The notes: generated by a model not told the origin, from the sequence alone. A stretch of DNA of 64,000 nucleotides from an uncultured Clostridia bacterium (GCA_937907605.1 CALCYI010000002.1:62001-126000), one strand, 5' to 3'; positions 36,695 to 46,008 are shown, counted from the stretch's first letter. Numbers and translations are program-made.

Positions 36695-36853
36695 GTTAGT
36701 GTGAAAAATCACACTAACCAATTATATTGCCCGCTCAGTTTGTCGCTACGCAACAACGAGCGATGGCTGTCATCACCATTAACGCCTGTTCAGGCAACAC
36801 AGGATTTAGGTGATTTTTAATGAACTATTTGTTGCCTGAAAGGCTATGGTGAT
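36695..36853 (+). promoter_or_regulatory. Structured leader, likely translational attenuator
   Basis: A 10-bp hairpin (GTTAGTGTGA with TCACACTAAC, 36695-36718) is followed by a long imperfect hairpin. Its left arm, 36772-36799, pairs with 36830-36853 over about 23 bp in three blocks (ATCACCAT/ATGGTGAT, GCCT/AGGC and an 11-bp TTCAGGCAACA/TGTTGCCTGAA). The right arm includes the GGTGAT ribosome site of the ATPase. A 10-codon reading frame begins in the loop and ends in the right arm. Confidence 0.65.
36820..36852 (+). CDS. Leader peptide MNYLLPERLW
   Basis: A 10-codon frame with AGGTGA six bases before its ATG. It ends 5 nt before the ATPase ATG and lies in the right half of the hairpin, so a ribosome on it would melt the stem that hides the next ribosome site. 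No homologue known to me. Confidence 0.55.
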   Translation: MNYLLPERLW

Positions 36854-36857
36854 TAAC

Positions 36858-38114
36858 ATGTATATTCCCCGTCATTTAGAAGAAAGGCTGTTAAAATCAA
36901 GCGAAACATATAAATCTGTTTTGGTAACAGGCGCAAGGCAGGTAGGTAAATCTACACTGCTTAAACAAATATTTCCTGATAGGAAGTATGTTTCTCTTGA
37001 CGACCCCTTTATAGAAGAACAAGCAAAAGAAAACGGAAGCATGTTTTTGATGCTCAACCAACCTCCCGTTACGATTGACGAGGTACAAAGAGCACCCGAA
37101 TTGTTTCGCTATATTAAAATCAAATGCGACGAAACAGATGATAAAGGACTGTTCTGCCTTTCAGGTTCACAGCAATTCAAATTAATGCAAAACGTTTCCG
37201 AAACGCTGTCTGGCAGAATTAATATAATTGAGCTTGCGGGATTATCGCTCAGAGAAATTCAGAGCGATTCTTTTAACAAACGATTTCTTCCCACTCTGGA
37301 ATATATTACAGAAAGGCAGAAAACGGCAAAAGCCCCTGAAAACATCTGGGAAATTATTCACCGTGGCTCTTATCCCGCGTTACAGGACAAGAACCTCGAC
37401 TGGGCGTCTTTTTATGCAGATTATGTTAAAACGTATATTGAAAGAGATGTACGCGAACTGTCTGCCGTGCAGGACTTAGACGCTTTTCGCCGTTTTATGA
37501 TTGCAACAGCAGCAAGAACGGGAGAGATTCTTAACTACAGCAGCATTGCAAGTGAAATCGGCAAAGACATCGGAACAGTTAAAAACTGGATTTCCATTCT
37601 TGAAGCCTCCGGCGTTATATATTTACTGGAACCCTACACGGCATCCGTTCTTAAACGCGCTATCAAATCGCCCAAGCTGTATTTCCGTGATACGGGACTG
37701 GCTTGTTACCTGACTCGCTGGCTGAGTGCAGAAGCGCTTGCATACGGTGCTATGAGCGGTCATATTTTTGAGACCTTTGTTATATCAGAGCTCTTGAAAT
37801 CTTTTTCAAATGCAGGACTTGATTACAGTTATTTTGTTTCCTATTATCGCGGAAGAGATAAAAAGAAAATAAAGCAGAACGGCGAAGAAATTGAACTGGA
37901 AAGCGAAATAGATTTTATCATTGAGGAAAACGGCGTTCTTTATCCAATTGAAATCAAGTCTGCTTCTAAGGTTACTGCAAGCGAAACGAGTGCGTTCACC
38001 GTGCTTGATAAAATAGAAAATAAAAAGCGTGGTGCGGGCGCTATTATTTGTATGTGTCCTCAGCCCGGCAGTCTCAGGGAAAACGTGCTTCAGATTCCTG
38101 TTTGGTATATATAA
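36858..38114 (+). CDS. AAA ATPase with DUF4143 domain
   Basis: A 418-residue P-loop protein of the AAA_14/DUF4143 family. Walker A GARQVGKST (25-33), Walker B VTIDEVQ, SGSQQF sensor-like block, then an HTH-like linker and a C-terminal DUF4143 domain that has a PD-(D/E)xK nuclease-like fold (SEIDFIIEENGVLYPIEIKS keeps D, E and K). Cellular role of the family is unclear. The ATG at 36858 fits the usual MYIPR start; an upstream ATG at 36846 is inside the hairpin. Confidence 0.85.
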   Translation: MYIPRHLEERLLKSSETYKSVLVTGARQVGKSTLLKQIFPDRKYVSLDDPFIEEQAKENGSMFLMLNQPPVTIDEVQRAPELFRYIKIKCDETDDKGLFCLSGSQQFKLMQNVSETLSGRINIIELAGLSLREIQSDSFNKRFLPTLEYITERQKTAKAPENIWEIIHRGSYPALQDKNLDWASFYADYVKTYIERDVRELSAVQDLDAFRRFMIATAARTGEILNYSSIASEIGKDIGTVKNWISILEASGVIYLLEPYTASVLKRAIKSPKLYFRDTGLACYLTRWLSAEALAYGAMSGHIFETFVISELLKSFSNAGLDYSYFVSYYRGRDKKKIKQNGEEIELESEIDFIIEENGVLYPIEIKSASKVTASETSAFTVLDKIENKKRGAGAIICMCPQPGSLRENVLQIPVWYI

Positions 38115-38116
38115 TT

Positions 38117-38947
38117 ATGTTAAACGAAATTGAAGAATTCAAGGCATATACCACGCCCGTTATCTATACGGCTGAAAGTAAAAGAGATACTTCTTATCTT
38201 GGCAGGTTTACCTTTGATGCCTTTATGGAATTCAGAGGACTCAGCCGTGTGCTGACGATTATTGCCCGAGGGTATATGTTTGAAACCGAAATGCCGGATA
38301 CCGAGCGTGCAAGGCGTGCCTTGTGCGCCTGGTGCAGTATGCCTGAAATGAAAAAAGCCACTCCTAAAGAGGCGTGGCAGTTTACAACAGATTTCCGTTA
38401 CCTTCACGGTGAGTTCCCCGAACTCGTTGATAACAATGGTAACGGGTGGTACTTTCATCATATTAAAAATGTGTATAAATTTATTAAATGCTATCCAGAC
38501 AAGGTAAGCAAGGTTGCCGTTAATAAAGCTGATTTGCTCGGCAGCAAGTATGACAGAGAATGGCACAAAAAACTGTTGCAGTTTCAATATCCTATATTTA
38601 CGCCACAGACAGAAAGCTGGGTAATGACTTTTGACAGTATCGTTGCAGATGCATTAGTGCTCGGTCCGCTGAAAGACAAGACAGTTAATCTTTCCGAAGA
38701 AACTCTGAAGAGAATTAACGAGTTTAATACAAGCGACGTGCCTGAAGAAATTATCGTTCTTTTAGTACAATACTATCTTGCGAATAAGCCTGACGATTCA
38801 GACTGGGTGGTGCTACCGACGGCGAACTTTGATATGTATTTCGGCAACACCAATTTCAGCAAGAAGTGGCTGAAACAAATTCCCGACAGCATAATTATCC
38901 GCGACACTTTCAGTTTTGGCGTCGGAAGATACAAAGTCGTTATTTGA
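38117..38947 (+). CDS. Hypothetical protein downstream of the ATPase
   Basis: A 276-residue soluble protein, Trp- and Tyr-rich, with no domain I recognise. It begins 2 nt after the ATPase stop, so translation is probably coupled. The two may act together with the RdRP-like gene upstream, but only position supports that. Confidence 0.7.
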   Translation: MLNEIEEFKAYTTPVIYTAESKRDTSYLGRFTFDAFMEFRGLSRVLTIIARGYMFETEMPDTERARRALCAWCSMPEMKKATPKEAWQFTTDFRYLHGEFPELVDNNGNGWYFHHIKNVYKFIKCYPDKVSKVAVNKADLLGSKYDREWHKKLLQFQYPIFTPQTESWVMTFDSIVADALVLGPLKDKTVNLSEETLKRINEFNTSDVPEEIIVLLVQYYLANKPDDSDWVVLPTANFDMYFGNTNFSKKWLKQIPDSIIIRDTFSFGVGRYKVVI

Positions 38948-39018
38948 AGAGGGGTTTGTTATTATTTCTCTAAAGATTTTATCCCAGGCGTTATAAAAGA
39001 TTTTTATTTAGAAATATT

Positions 39019-39050
39019 AAAGAGTAGTTACCGAAAAGGTACTACTCTTT
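39019..39050. terminator. Bidirectional terminator
   Basis: Stem AAAGAGTAGT with ACTACTCTTT plus inner ACC/GGT pairs, between converging transcripts ending at 38947 and 39070. Confidence 0.8.
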
Positions 39051-39069
39051 AATGCTATCTACAGTATAT

Positions 39070-39732
39070 TTATTTGTTTTTCAGATATTCAGCTGAAACG
39101 GGAAAATCAAAATAGGTGTCAGGAAAAGGCTCATCCTTTAAGGTAAAATGCCACCATTCGCAGTCTATTGGTTCAAAGCCGTTTCGCACCATAATTTTTT
39201 GCAGGAACATACGGTTTTCGTACTGCTCGTCGGTAACGCCCTTGTAATCGGGATGCGAAACCTCGCTGAAAAAGTCAAACGGACTGCCCATATCAATTTC
39301 CTTGCCCGTTGCCATATCAAGCAGCGTTAAATCAACGGTGCTGCCTCTGCTATGGCTTGACTGACTTGCGATATAGCCAAGCTCAAATAGCGCCGTTTTT
39401 TCAAGGTCGGGATAGAAAAAGGGTTTCGTTCTTAAATCCAAATCCTCAATACCCCAAAGCACAAAATGCTTGACTGCTCTTGCAGGTCTGTACGCGTCAA
39501 ATATTTTTAGTCGGTAACCTGCAACGTTTGCCTCGTTCGCAACAGCTTTCAGCGCTCTTGCCGCGTCTTTCGTGATAATCGCACAGGGCTCTTCATAACC
39601 GTCAACTCTGTCGCCGACAAAGTTATAGGTTGAAAAATAGCGGATTTCCTGCACGATGGAGGGAACGTAATCCGAAAGTAATACAAAGCGCGAGCAATCA
39701 AGCTCTGCTTCTCTTTTAAAATCAGTAGCCAT
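39070..39732 (-). CDS. VanX-type D-Ala-D-Ala dipeptidase
   Basis: A 220-residue zinc dipeptidase. All key residues are visible: Arg82 (DAYRP), zinc ligands His127 and Asp134 (SSHSRGSTVDL), Glu192 and His195 (EWWHF). It hydrolyses D-Ala-D-Ala. There are no vanH or vanA-like genes, so it is more likely used for peptidoglycan recycling or as a nutrient source than for glycopeptide resistance. It is the last gene of a seven-gene operon, 4 nt after the alpha/beta hydrolase. Confidence 0.88.
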   Translation of the reverse strand: MATDFKREAELDCSRFVLLSDYVPSIVQEIRYFSTYNFVGDRVDGYEEPCAIITKDAARALKAVANEANVAGYRLKIFDAYRPARAVKHFVLWGIEDLDLRTKPFFYPDLEKTALFELGYIASQSSHSRGSTVDLTLLDMATGKEIDMGSPFDFFSEVSHPDYKGVTDEQYENRMFLQKIMVRNGFEPIDCEWWHFTLKDEPFPDTYFDFPVSAEYLKNK

Positions 39733-39736
39733 AACG

Positions 39737-40540
39737 TTATTCCTTACTCATAAATTGTAACAGGCGCTCTTTATAATCGGGAGCAGTATCAAAAGCGGCG
39801 TGACCGTAGCCGTTATACAGATAACTTTCAAAATCTTGATTATCCGAAAACAAAATTTCAAGCTCTTCAGCAGCACCGGGCAGCACCTTATCGTCCGCTG
39901 CGCCGAGTGATAAAACGGGACATTTAATGTTGCGGAGTTCCTTTGATATATCAAAATCTTTTGTGCCTTCGGCAAAAAGAATGAAACGTTCGAGTTCAGA
40001 GTCGGTAATGCTTTCGCCCGTCTTTTTCAGCACCTCTTTATACTGCTCAAAAAGAGCCTCGGGATAAAGGACCCTGCCCATTTCAAGGCTGAGATTAATT
40101 CCGTCTTTTTTCTTTGCCAGAGCAGTCCACTTTGATATTGCGTTAAACTGCTTTTCGGTAATACGTGCCGAAGAGGAGCCGAGCATCAGCTTTTTGACAT
40201 GTTCGGAATAACGGGCAGCAATCGTCATAGCAATCATTCCGCCCTGCGACGCACCGAAAAGATAAATGTCCTTCAGTCCGAGAGTGCAAAATATCTTTGC
40301 CGTATTCTCAGCCATATCGTAAACGGAATACTGCTGCGGAAGCTCGTTTCTTCGGTCAAACACATAAGCAGTGAATTCCTCTGCGATAACGGCATAAGCC
40401 TTTTCAATCATATCCGCAGCGCCCATCACGCTCTGAACGCTCATCCCCGGAAGGATAATGAAAGTCTTTTCGCCCTTTCCGAAGGTAAAATAGTTCATAG
40501 TGAAATTATCGGCGCATGCCGTTTTAATCGAAATACTCAT
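39737..40540 (-). CDS. Alpha/beta hydrolase
   Basis: A 267-residue single-domain hydrolase with the nucleophile elbow GASQGG (Ser near 98), an acid in LGAADDKVLPG and His in NGYGHAAFD. Cytoplasmic. Substrate unknown; the fold covers esterases, thioesterases and peptidases. It lies 5 nt after the STAS-kinase gene. Confidence 0.82.
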   Translation of the reverse strand: MSISIKTACADNFTMNYFTFGKGEKTFIILPGMSVQSVMGAADMIEKAYAVIAEEFTAYVFDRRNELPQQYSVYDMAENTAKIFCTLGLKDIYLFGASQGGMIAMTIAARYSEHVKKLMLGSSSARITEKQFNAISKWTALAKKKDGINLSLEMGRVLYPEALFEQYKEVLKKTGESITDSELERFILFAEGTKDFDISKELRNIKCPVLSLGAADDKVLPGAAEELEILFSDNQDFESYLYNGYGHAAFDTAPDYKERLLQFMSKE

Positions 40541-40545
40541 ATTAA

Positions 40546-41682
40546 TCAGAAATAAAGTTTATCTATTTTAGGCACGTTTTCGATTAAATAATCCTTGCAA
40601 AACGCAACAACTTGATCTCCAAAGCGCAAAGCGTCGTTGTGCCTTGATATCCATCTGAGCAGGCGCGCATAACAGATAGTTTCAACCATTCTTATGATGC
40701 TGTCAACCTTTTCCTGCTCCTCACCTTCAAAATAGTACTTAACCGTGTATTTCCAGAAATCTTCGCACTGCTCACGCTTAATTCCAAGAAAATTTGCGCT
40801 GTTTTCTTTATCAACGCAGCTGAATCCGACGTATGCTGCAAAGATAGCAGCGAATTCAAAAACGGGATGTCCCATAGAAAGCGTATCCATATCAATCAGC
40901 AGGTTTTCGCCGTTTTGCTGCATGATATTTTTGATATGATAATCGCCGTGGAGCATATTATTCGTTTCAGGAATATCCTTAAAAAGCGAGAGCAACTTTT
41001 CGCCGATTTCCTCGGGAAGATGAGGCTTAACATATTCAGCCCAGCCGATTGCCTCTTCACTTTTGCTCGGAAGTTCGCCGTCCTTTAGCATAGTTGAATG
41101 AATCGTTTTAAGAATGTCTACGCTCTCCTTTGCAAGTTCGTCAATGTCGCCGCCTTCGGCAATAAGTTTTGAAAAGGACTTGGCATTAAGCAGCTCGAAA
41201 ACCGAGCCGTATAAATCACCAACCTGAACAACGTCGTAAGGAATAGCCGTTGGAATTCCCATAACAAAGGCTTTTCTTGCAAGCTCGCGCTCATTATGTA
41301 TTTCGTCAAGCGAATCGGGGTTTTTATAAACCTTAACGATAGTGTCGGGGTCCGTACGGTAAACGATACCGTTTGCACCCTCTCCGATAACCTCGCATCC
41401 TTCAACGGAAAGCTTTCTGTACGCCTTTGAAATATCCATCATTTCCGTAAAGCCCGTCATATCAAAGATTTCATAAACCTCTGAATTACAGTTTACTACC
41501 TTTGTTTCGGCGTTTGCTTTTTTCAGGCGTAGAATAACGCGAAGTCCTGCGCTTGAAATATATTCAAGCCCGCTTGCATCAAGAATAAGCTCGCCGCTAT
41601 AATCGCCTATCTGTTCATTGATTTTTGCTTCTGTTTCTGCCGCATTTGAAGAATCAATTCGTCCTGTTAAATTAATAGTCAT
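40546..41682 (-). CDS. STAS domain fused to an APH-type small-molecule kinase
   Basis: A 378-residue fusion. Residues 1-92 are a STAS (anti-anti-sigma) domain with YISSAGLRV, where Ser43/44 are the likely phosphorylation site. Residues 97-378 are an aminoglycoside-phosphotransferase-like kinase with a VIGEGANGIVYR nucleotide loop, Lys117 (IVKVY), the catalytic HGDYHIKN (245-252) and LIDMD (262-266). The STAS part is closely alike to the free STAS protein at 44289-44585, so both may be substrates of the HATPase domain at 42264-44285. Kinase substrate unknown. Confidence 0.83.
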   Translation of the reverse strand: MTINLTGRIDSSNAAETEAKINEQIGDYSGELILDASGLEYISSAGLRVILRLKKANAETKVVNCNSEVYEIFDMTGFTEMMDISKAYRKLSVEGCEVIGEGANGIVYRTDPDTIVKVYKNPDSLDEIHNERELARKAFVMGIPTAIPYDVVQVGDLYGSVFELLNAKSFSKLIAEGGDIDELAKESVDILKTIHSTMLKDGELPSKSEEAIGWAEYVKPHLPEEIGEKLLSLFKDIPETNNMLHGDYHIKNIMQQNGENLLIDMDTLSMGHPVFEFAAIFAAYVGFSCVDKENSANFLGIKREQCEDFWKYTVKYYFEGEEQEKVDSIIRMVETICYARLLRWISRHNDALRFGDQVVAFCKDYLIENVPKIDKLYF

Positions 41683-41686
41683 TAGT

Positions 41687-42250
41687 TTAGTCCTCCCCGT
41701 TGAAAACGTGAGTTACGAGCTTTTCATATTCCTTATATGCAGGATAGTCTGAAAGTTCTCTGATATATTCAAGTATCGTTGAATGATACCAGTATTGCTC
41801 TTTTGGATTCTTTTCGTTAAAACGGTCAAACACCGCTGCGCCGATTTTGTCAAAATCTCTTGCAAGTGAGCGCATATTGGAGAGCTTATCGCCGAGCCAA
41901 AGCATTTTGGTTTCAATGCCCGCGTCTTTCAACACGGCAAGGCTTTCTTCCTTGCGGATTTTCCACGACTGACTAGGCGGCATATCGGGACGTTTATCCT
42001 CCGTTTCGTGCGCTACGAGTTCTGCGACTCTTGGTCCGAAATTATCAAGAATATCCTGCGCAGTAACAGGCGTATCCTCCACCGTATCGTGAAGCACGGC
42101 GGCAGCAAGAATCTCTAAGTCATTTGTCATCGTGCCGACAATCGTTGCATCCTCAAGCGGATGAAGAATATACACGCCGCCGTCCTTTCTCGTCTGTCCC
42201 TCGTGCGCTTTAAGCGCAAAGGCAACGGCTTTATCAAAAACATTGCTCAT
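41687..42250 (-). CDS. HD-domain phosphohydrolase, RelA/SpoT hydrolase-like
   Basis: A 187-residue protein with the HD signature of SpoT/MESH1-type (p)ppGpp hydrolases: KAHEGQTRKDGGVYILHPL (His16, His30), LHDTVEDT (His54, Asp55) and LGDKLSNM. No synthetase part. It may hydrolyse an alarmone or a related nucleotide. It lies 4 nt before the STAS-kinase gene. Confidence 0.8.
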   Translation of the reverse strand: MSNVFDKAVAFALKAHEGQTRKDGGVYILHPLEDATIVGTMTNDLEILAAAVLHDTVEDTPVTAQDILDNFGPRVAELVAHETEDKRPDMPPSQSWKIRKEESLAVLKDAGIETKMLWLGDKLSNMRSLARDFDKIGAAVFDRFNEKNPKEQYWYHSTILEYIRELSDYPAYKEYEKLVTHVFNGED

Positions 42251-42263
42251 AAAACTGTTTCCT

Positions 42264-44285
42264 TTATATTTTCTTTGTCATAGTCAGAATATTATAGCCG
42301 TCCTTGTATTCATACGAAACGGAGTCCATATTCTTTTTGGTAAGGTATATACCGAGCCCGCCGACTTCTCTTTCATCTGCTGAAAGTGAAATATCAGGGT
42401 CTTCCTTTTCAAGCGGATTATACGGAACGCCGCTATCCTTGAACGTTATAGTGATTTCGCCGTCGCTGCAATCCGCAGATATTTCCGCCTTGCCTACGCC
42501 GTCGCCGTAAGCATAATTTGCAATATTGACATAGATTTCCTCAACGGATAAGTCAATTTGCATTTGGGCTTTCATTGATGCGCCGTTTTCTTCCAAAACG
42601 CCGTCAACAAAATCCATTACCGTATGCAGGTTTTCCGTTGTGGCGTCTACGGTCAGCGTATTTCCCTCATTGCCTTTCAGTTCAAGACAGAGCATGGTTA
42701 AATCGTCAAACTGCGCTGCGTCACCGACGAACTCACTCACACACTCATTAACGCCGTCCAGAATATCCTGTGGTTTTTCATCTTTATACTTATTCAGCGC
42801 CTCAATCATACCGTTTAAGGTGAACATTTTTTCGTCCTTATCGGTAGCCTCCGGCAGACCGTCGGTATAAAGGAAAATTTTATCACCCTTATTCAGTTGA
42901 ATTTCAAAGTCCTTGTATTTTATGCCTGACATTGCGCCTACGACAAGACCGTGCTTATTCTTAACAATTTCAAACTGACCGCCCTTGCGATAAACTGCGG
43001 GGTCGTCGTGACCTGCGTTTGCAGCGAGGATTTTGCCCGTTGAAATTTCAAGAATACCGAGCCATACCGTTACGAACATATCCGCCTGATTATGGTCGCA
43101 TATACTGTCATTAACAAAGGTGAGAATTTCGGCAGGAGTGCCGCCCATATGCGTTCTGTCGCTGATAAGAATATTCGTTACCATCATAAACAGCGCTGCG
43201 GGAATACCTTTGCCTGAAACGTCCGCCATTACCATAGCGAGATGGTCATCGTCAACAAGGAAGAAATTATAGAAATCGCCGCCGACCTCCTTTGCAGGAG
43301 TCATTGAAGCGTAAACGTCAAAATCCTTTCTTTGCGGGAAGGCGGGGAAAATATTTGGAACTGAATTTTCCTGAATGGTTTTGGCAATATTCAGTTCTGC
43401 GCCGATACGCTCCTTTTCGGAGGTTACGGCAGTCAGATTATCAATGTATGCCAGCATATCGTCCTCCATTTTATCAATGGAACGGGCAAGCGTTGAAATT
43501 TCTTCAATTTTGCTGACGTTGCCAAGCTCGTCGCCCTTTTTGTTTTCCAAAGCGAAACGGCTTGTTTCACTGCTGACGCGCTTCATCGGATTTACAAATT
43601 CCTTGCGAATATAAAAGGCTGAAGTTAAAGCAACCATCACGGAAAGAATAACCGTTGAAATGGCAATATTTATTAAATACGGACGTCTGGCATCTCTCAG
43701 CTCCTCCATGGGTCTTTGAATGCACATCAAGCTGACAACCTCGCCCTGCGAATTTTTAAGAGGTGCTAATGTTGTGATATGCGGCGGCGCACCGTTTAGT
43801 TTAGTCGTTCTGTAAACTGTGCCGTAAGCGAGGTCGTTTTCATATATATCACGATAGATTTCAACATATTCCTCGTTCGTGGTGTCCTGTTGATAACCAA
43901 TTTTCCAAGGCGTGTATGGCGTATCCTCTCCGACGGAATTGAACACAGACGTAAACCTGCCGTAATCAGTGGTATCGACCTTGATGACGTACACAATAGA
44001 AACATCCATTTTCTCGCAGAAGGCGTCAAGATACTGCTTTGTCTGCTGATATTCCTCCGACTGCCCGCCGTCTGCAAGATAGTCATCAATATGGTCGCCG
44101 TTTACAAGTAAGGCAGCAGTATCAGCCATACTTGCGGTCGTATTACTGTATTCTCTTTTAAAAGCGTTTGTAAAGCTGACATAGCCTATAACGCTCACAA
44201 TCCAGCTGAACACTAAAAGCAGCAACACTACGGCGCTTATAATATTAAACGCTAAGCTACTGCGTAATTTTTGTATCTTTTTCAT
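42264..44285 (-). CDS. Membrane PP2C (SpoIIE-type) phosphatase with C-terminal HATPase
   Basis: A 673-residue regulator: membrane segment (12-35), extracellular sensor domain to about 190, second membrane segment (200-222), HAMP-like linker, SpoIIE/RsbU phosphatase (about 300-520; GGDFYNFF, MADVSGKG, GILEI), then an RsbW-like ATPase (about 545-673; EEIYVNIANYAYG with the N box, GGLGIYL with the G box). Phosphatase and kinase of the STAS protein are thus in one chain. It starts 3 nt after the STAS gene. Confidence 0.88.
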   Translation of the reverse strand: MKKIQKLRSSLAFNIISAVVLLLLVFSWIVSVIGYVSFTNAFKREYSNTTASMADTAALLVNGDHIDDYLADGGQSEEYQQTKQYLDAFCEKMDVSIVYVIKVDTTDYGRFTSVFNSVGEDTPYTPWKIGYQQDTTNEEYVEIYRDIYENDLAYGTVYRTTKLNGAPPHITTLAPLKNSQGEVVSLMCIQRPMEELRDARRPYLINIAISTVILSVMVALTSAFYIRKEFVNPMKRVSSETSRFALENKKGDELGNVSKIEEISTLARSIDKMEDDMLAYIDNLTAVTSEKERIGAELNIAKTIQENSVPNIFPAFPQRKDFDVYASMTPAKEVGGDFYNFFLVDDDHLAMVMADVSGKGIPAALFMMVTNILISDRTHMGGTPAEILTFVNDSICDHNQADMFVTVWLGILEISTGKILAANAGHDDPAVYRKGGQFEIVKNKHGLVVGAMSGIKYKDFEIQLNKGDKIFLYTDGLPEATDKDEKMFTLNGMIEALNKYKDEKPQDILDGVNECVSEFVGDAAQFDDLTMLCLELKGNEGNTLTVDATTENLHTVMDFVDGVLEENGASMKAQMQIDLSVEEIYVNIANYAYGDGVGKAEISADCSDGEITITFKDSGVPYNPLEKEDPDISLSADEREVGGLGIYLTKKNMDSVSYEYKDGYNILTMTKKI

Positions 44286-44288
44286 ATT

Positions 44289-44585
44289 TTATCCTATGGT
44301 AAGAATATCTGAAAAACCTGTCATATCAAGGATTTCCATTACGTCATTGTTAACGTTTATAAGCCTCATTTCGCCCTGTGCCTTCATTTTCTTTTCCGCC
44401 TTCAAAAGCACACGCAGTCCTGCCGATGAAATGTAAGACATCTCTTTTAAGTCAAGCACCAGCTCAGTGATACCGTCAATACTGTCAAAAATAGTTTTTT
44501 CAAGTTCAGATGCAGTAGTCGTATCCACTCTGCCCGATACAAGAATTGTAAGTTTTCCGTTTTCTTTGTTTGATGTGAGTTGCAT
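44289..44585 (-). CDS. Anti-anti-sigma (STAS) protein
   Basis: A 98-residue single STAS domain with YISSAGLRVLL (Ser53/54 likely phosphorylated) and a C-terminal DMTGFSDIL. It should cycle between the phosphatase and ATPase domains of the next gene. No sigma factor is encoded near it. AAGGAGA precedes the ATG. Confidence 0.9.
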   Translation of the reverse strand: MQLTSNKENGKLTILVSGRVDTTTASELEKTIFDSIDGITELVLDLKEMSYISSAGLRVLLKAEKKMKAQGEMRLINVNNDVMEILDMTGFSDILTIG

Positions 44586-44625
44586 TTCAATATCTCCTTA
44601 AATATTTTATTATATTCTAAAGGTT

Positions 44626-45918
44626 TTACACTTTACCTTTACTTTTCTTTGGAAGAATCGTGTAAGGCAGATTGCGTTCATGACTGCCGAGCCCCTTGAA
44701 GTGAATATTCTCTTCCCTCATAGCCTCGCAGAACGCATCATAAAATTTGTGCTTACCGTTGAGTTCCATAAAGGTAAGATAGAATTTATCACGCAGAGCG
44801 TTTACTTCAAGCAGAAGATGTCCGTCCGTAATGCAGTGTATGCGATCTATGTATTCCTCCAAGCCGTACCACTCATCCTTGCCGACGTAACTTACGATAA
44901 AGGTGCCGAATGGAGGCTGTACGTGCTGACTGTGTGTAAGCGTAAAGAGCTTCTTATTCAGCAGTCCTTTCTTATTATCTACGTCATCCATAGACTTATA
45001 TATGCTTTTCATTATCTTTGAACTGAATTCGGGCTGCATCTGGACGTACATCATACTGCGGGTAACGGTGCTTAAATATTCCGTCGTCTTGCTTTCAAGC
45101 TCACGAGGATAGTAGACGGAAAGCATACGCACCAAGTCGTGATACGTATTGGGACAGCCGACGTCCGCACGGTAATTGCATATAATGTTTCCACGGATTG
45201 CCTTTGCAACCTTTGGCGATGTAACCTTGCAGATTGCACGAAACATCAATGCAGATAGAATTGAATTGGGGCTGCCGTCGTTACTGCGGGCGTATTTCAT
45301 AAAGTCTTTTGTTTCAAGTTCAAGCTCGTAGTATTTTGCGTCCCTGAAAGGCATTGAAACAAGCTGTTTTACGTAATCAGCCGCAGGGATATACACGCTG
45401 TCCTTTTTTATGCTGCCAAGAGGCTCGTCATCAGTAAGCGTTTCAAGGTCGGGATAGTCGGTTTCTCCGTCAACAAACGGTGTATCTGCGGTTTTGATAT
45501 CGCCGATTTCCGTTTCAACGCCGAAGGCTTCCCTCACGTAATACCAAAGCGTACTCTTAATGAAGAACATAGCGCCGCAGCCGCCGCACATTCCGTGATA
45601 TATATTGAAATAAACATCATTGCCCTCATATTCAATACTGAACAGATGATAGTTTACTTCCTCCGTGCCCATACGAGGATGCTTGCCGCTATATTGTTTT
45701 ACTGTTATCGGCAGCGGATTGTCAACAAGTTCAATTTCACCGTTTTTGAGAATACTAATTCTTTTTGCATAATACGGAAAACGCTTAAAGGCTGTATTAG
45801 CCGCCATTTCAAGCGCTTTGGCGTCAACCTTTTGGCGCATTACAAATTTAAGGCGGAAATTATAAGTAATAAATTTGCCCGCTTCGTACAGTAAATAACT
45901 GTCAGGATTCTGTTTCAT
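44626..45918 (-). CDS. Condensation/acyltransferase-fold protein
   Basis: A 430-residue protein resembling the chloramphenicol-acetyltransferase/condensation superfamily. The likely active-site block is YHGMCGGCGAMFF, a variant of HHxxxDG in which His is kept and the DG position is altered. FGTFIVSYVG resembles the DFGW-type bridge. It might be an alcohol or lipid acyltransferase; not certain. The start is set at 45918 because AAGAGGAG lies before it. It is the first gene of the partner-switching operon. Confidence 0.65.
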   Translation of the reverse strand: MKQNPDSYLLYEAGKFITYNFRLKFVMRQKVDAKALEMAANTAFKRFPYYAKRISILKNGEIELVDNPLPITVKQYSGKHPRMGTEEVNYHLFSIEYEGNDVYFNIYHGMCGGCGAMFFIKSTLWYYVREAFGVETEIGDIKTADTPFVDGETDYPDLETLTDDEPLGSIKKDSVYIPAADYVKQLVSMPFRDAKYYELELETKDFMKYARSNDGSPNSILSALMFRAICKVTSPKVAKAIRGNIICNYRADVGCPNTYHDLVRMLSVYYPRELESKTTEYLSTVTRSMMYVQMQPEFSSKIMKSIYKSMDDVDNKKGLLNKKLFTLTHSQHVQPPFGTFIVSYVGKDEWYGLEEYIDRIHCITDGHLLLEVNALRDKFYLTFMELNGKHKFYDAFCEAMREENIHFKGLGSHERNLPYTILPKKSKGKV

Positions 45919-45981
45919 ACGGCTGCTCCTCTTATCGTGATAAAAATATTCTATCATAAAATGTACAAAAATACAATAATA

Positions 45982-46003
45982 AGGGCTGTGTTTCCACAGC
46001 CCT
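45982..46003 (-). terminator. Terminator of the lipoprotein gene
   Basis: A 9-bp stem (AGGGCTGTG with CACAGCCCT), 4-base loop, directly after the lipoprotein stop on the minus strand. Confidence 0.8.
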
Positions 46004-46008
46004 CTTAA

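Noticed and set aside
39070..39732. Vancomycin resistance locus
   Set aside because: Only the VanX-type dipeptidase is present, with no D-lactate ligase or dehydrogenase.
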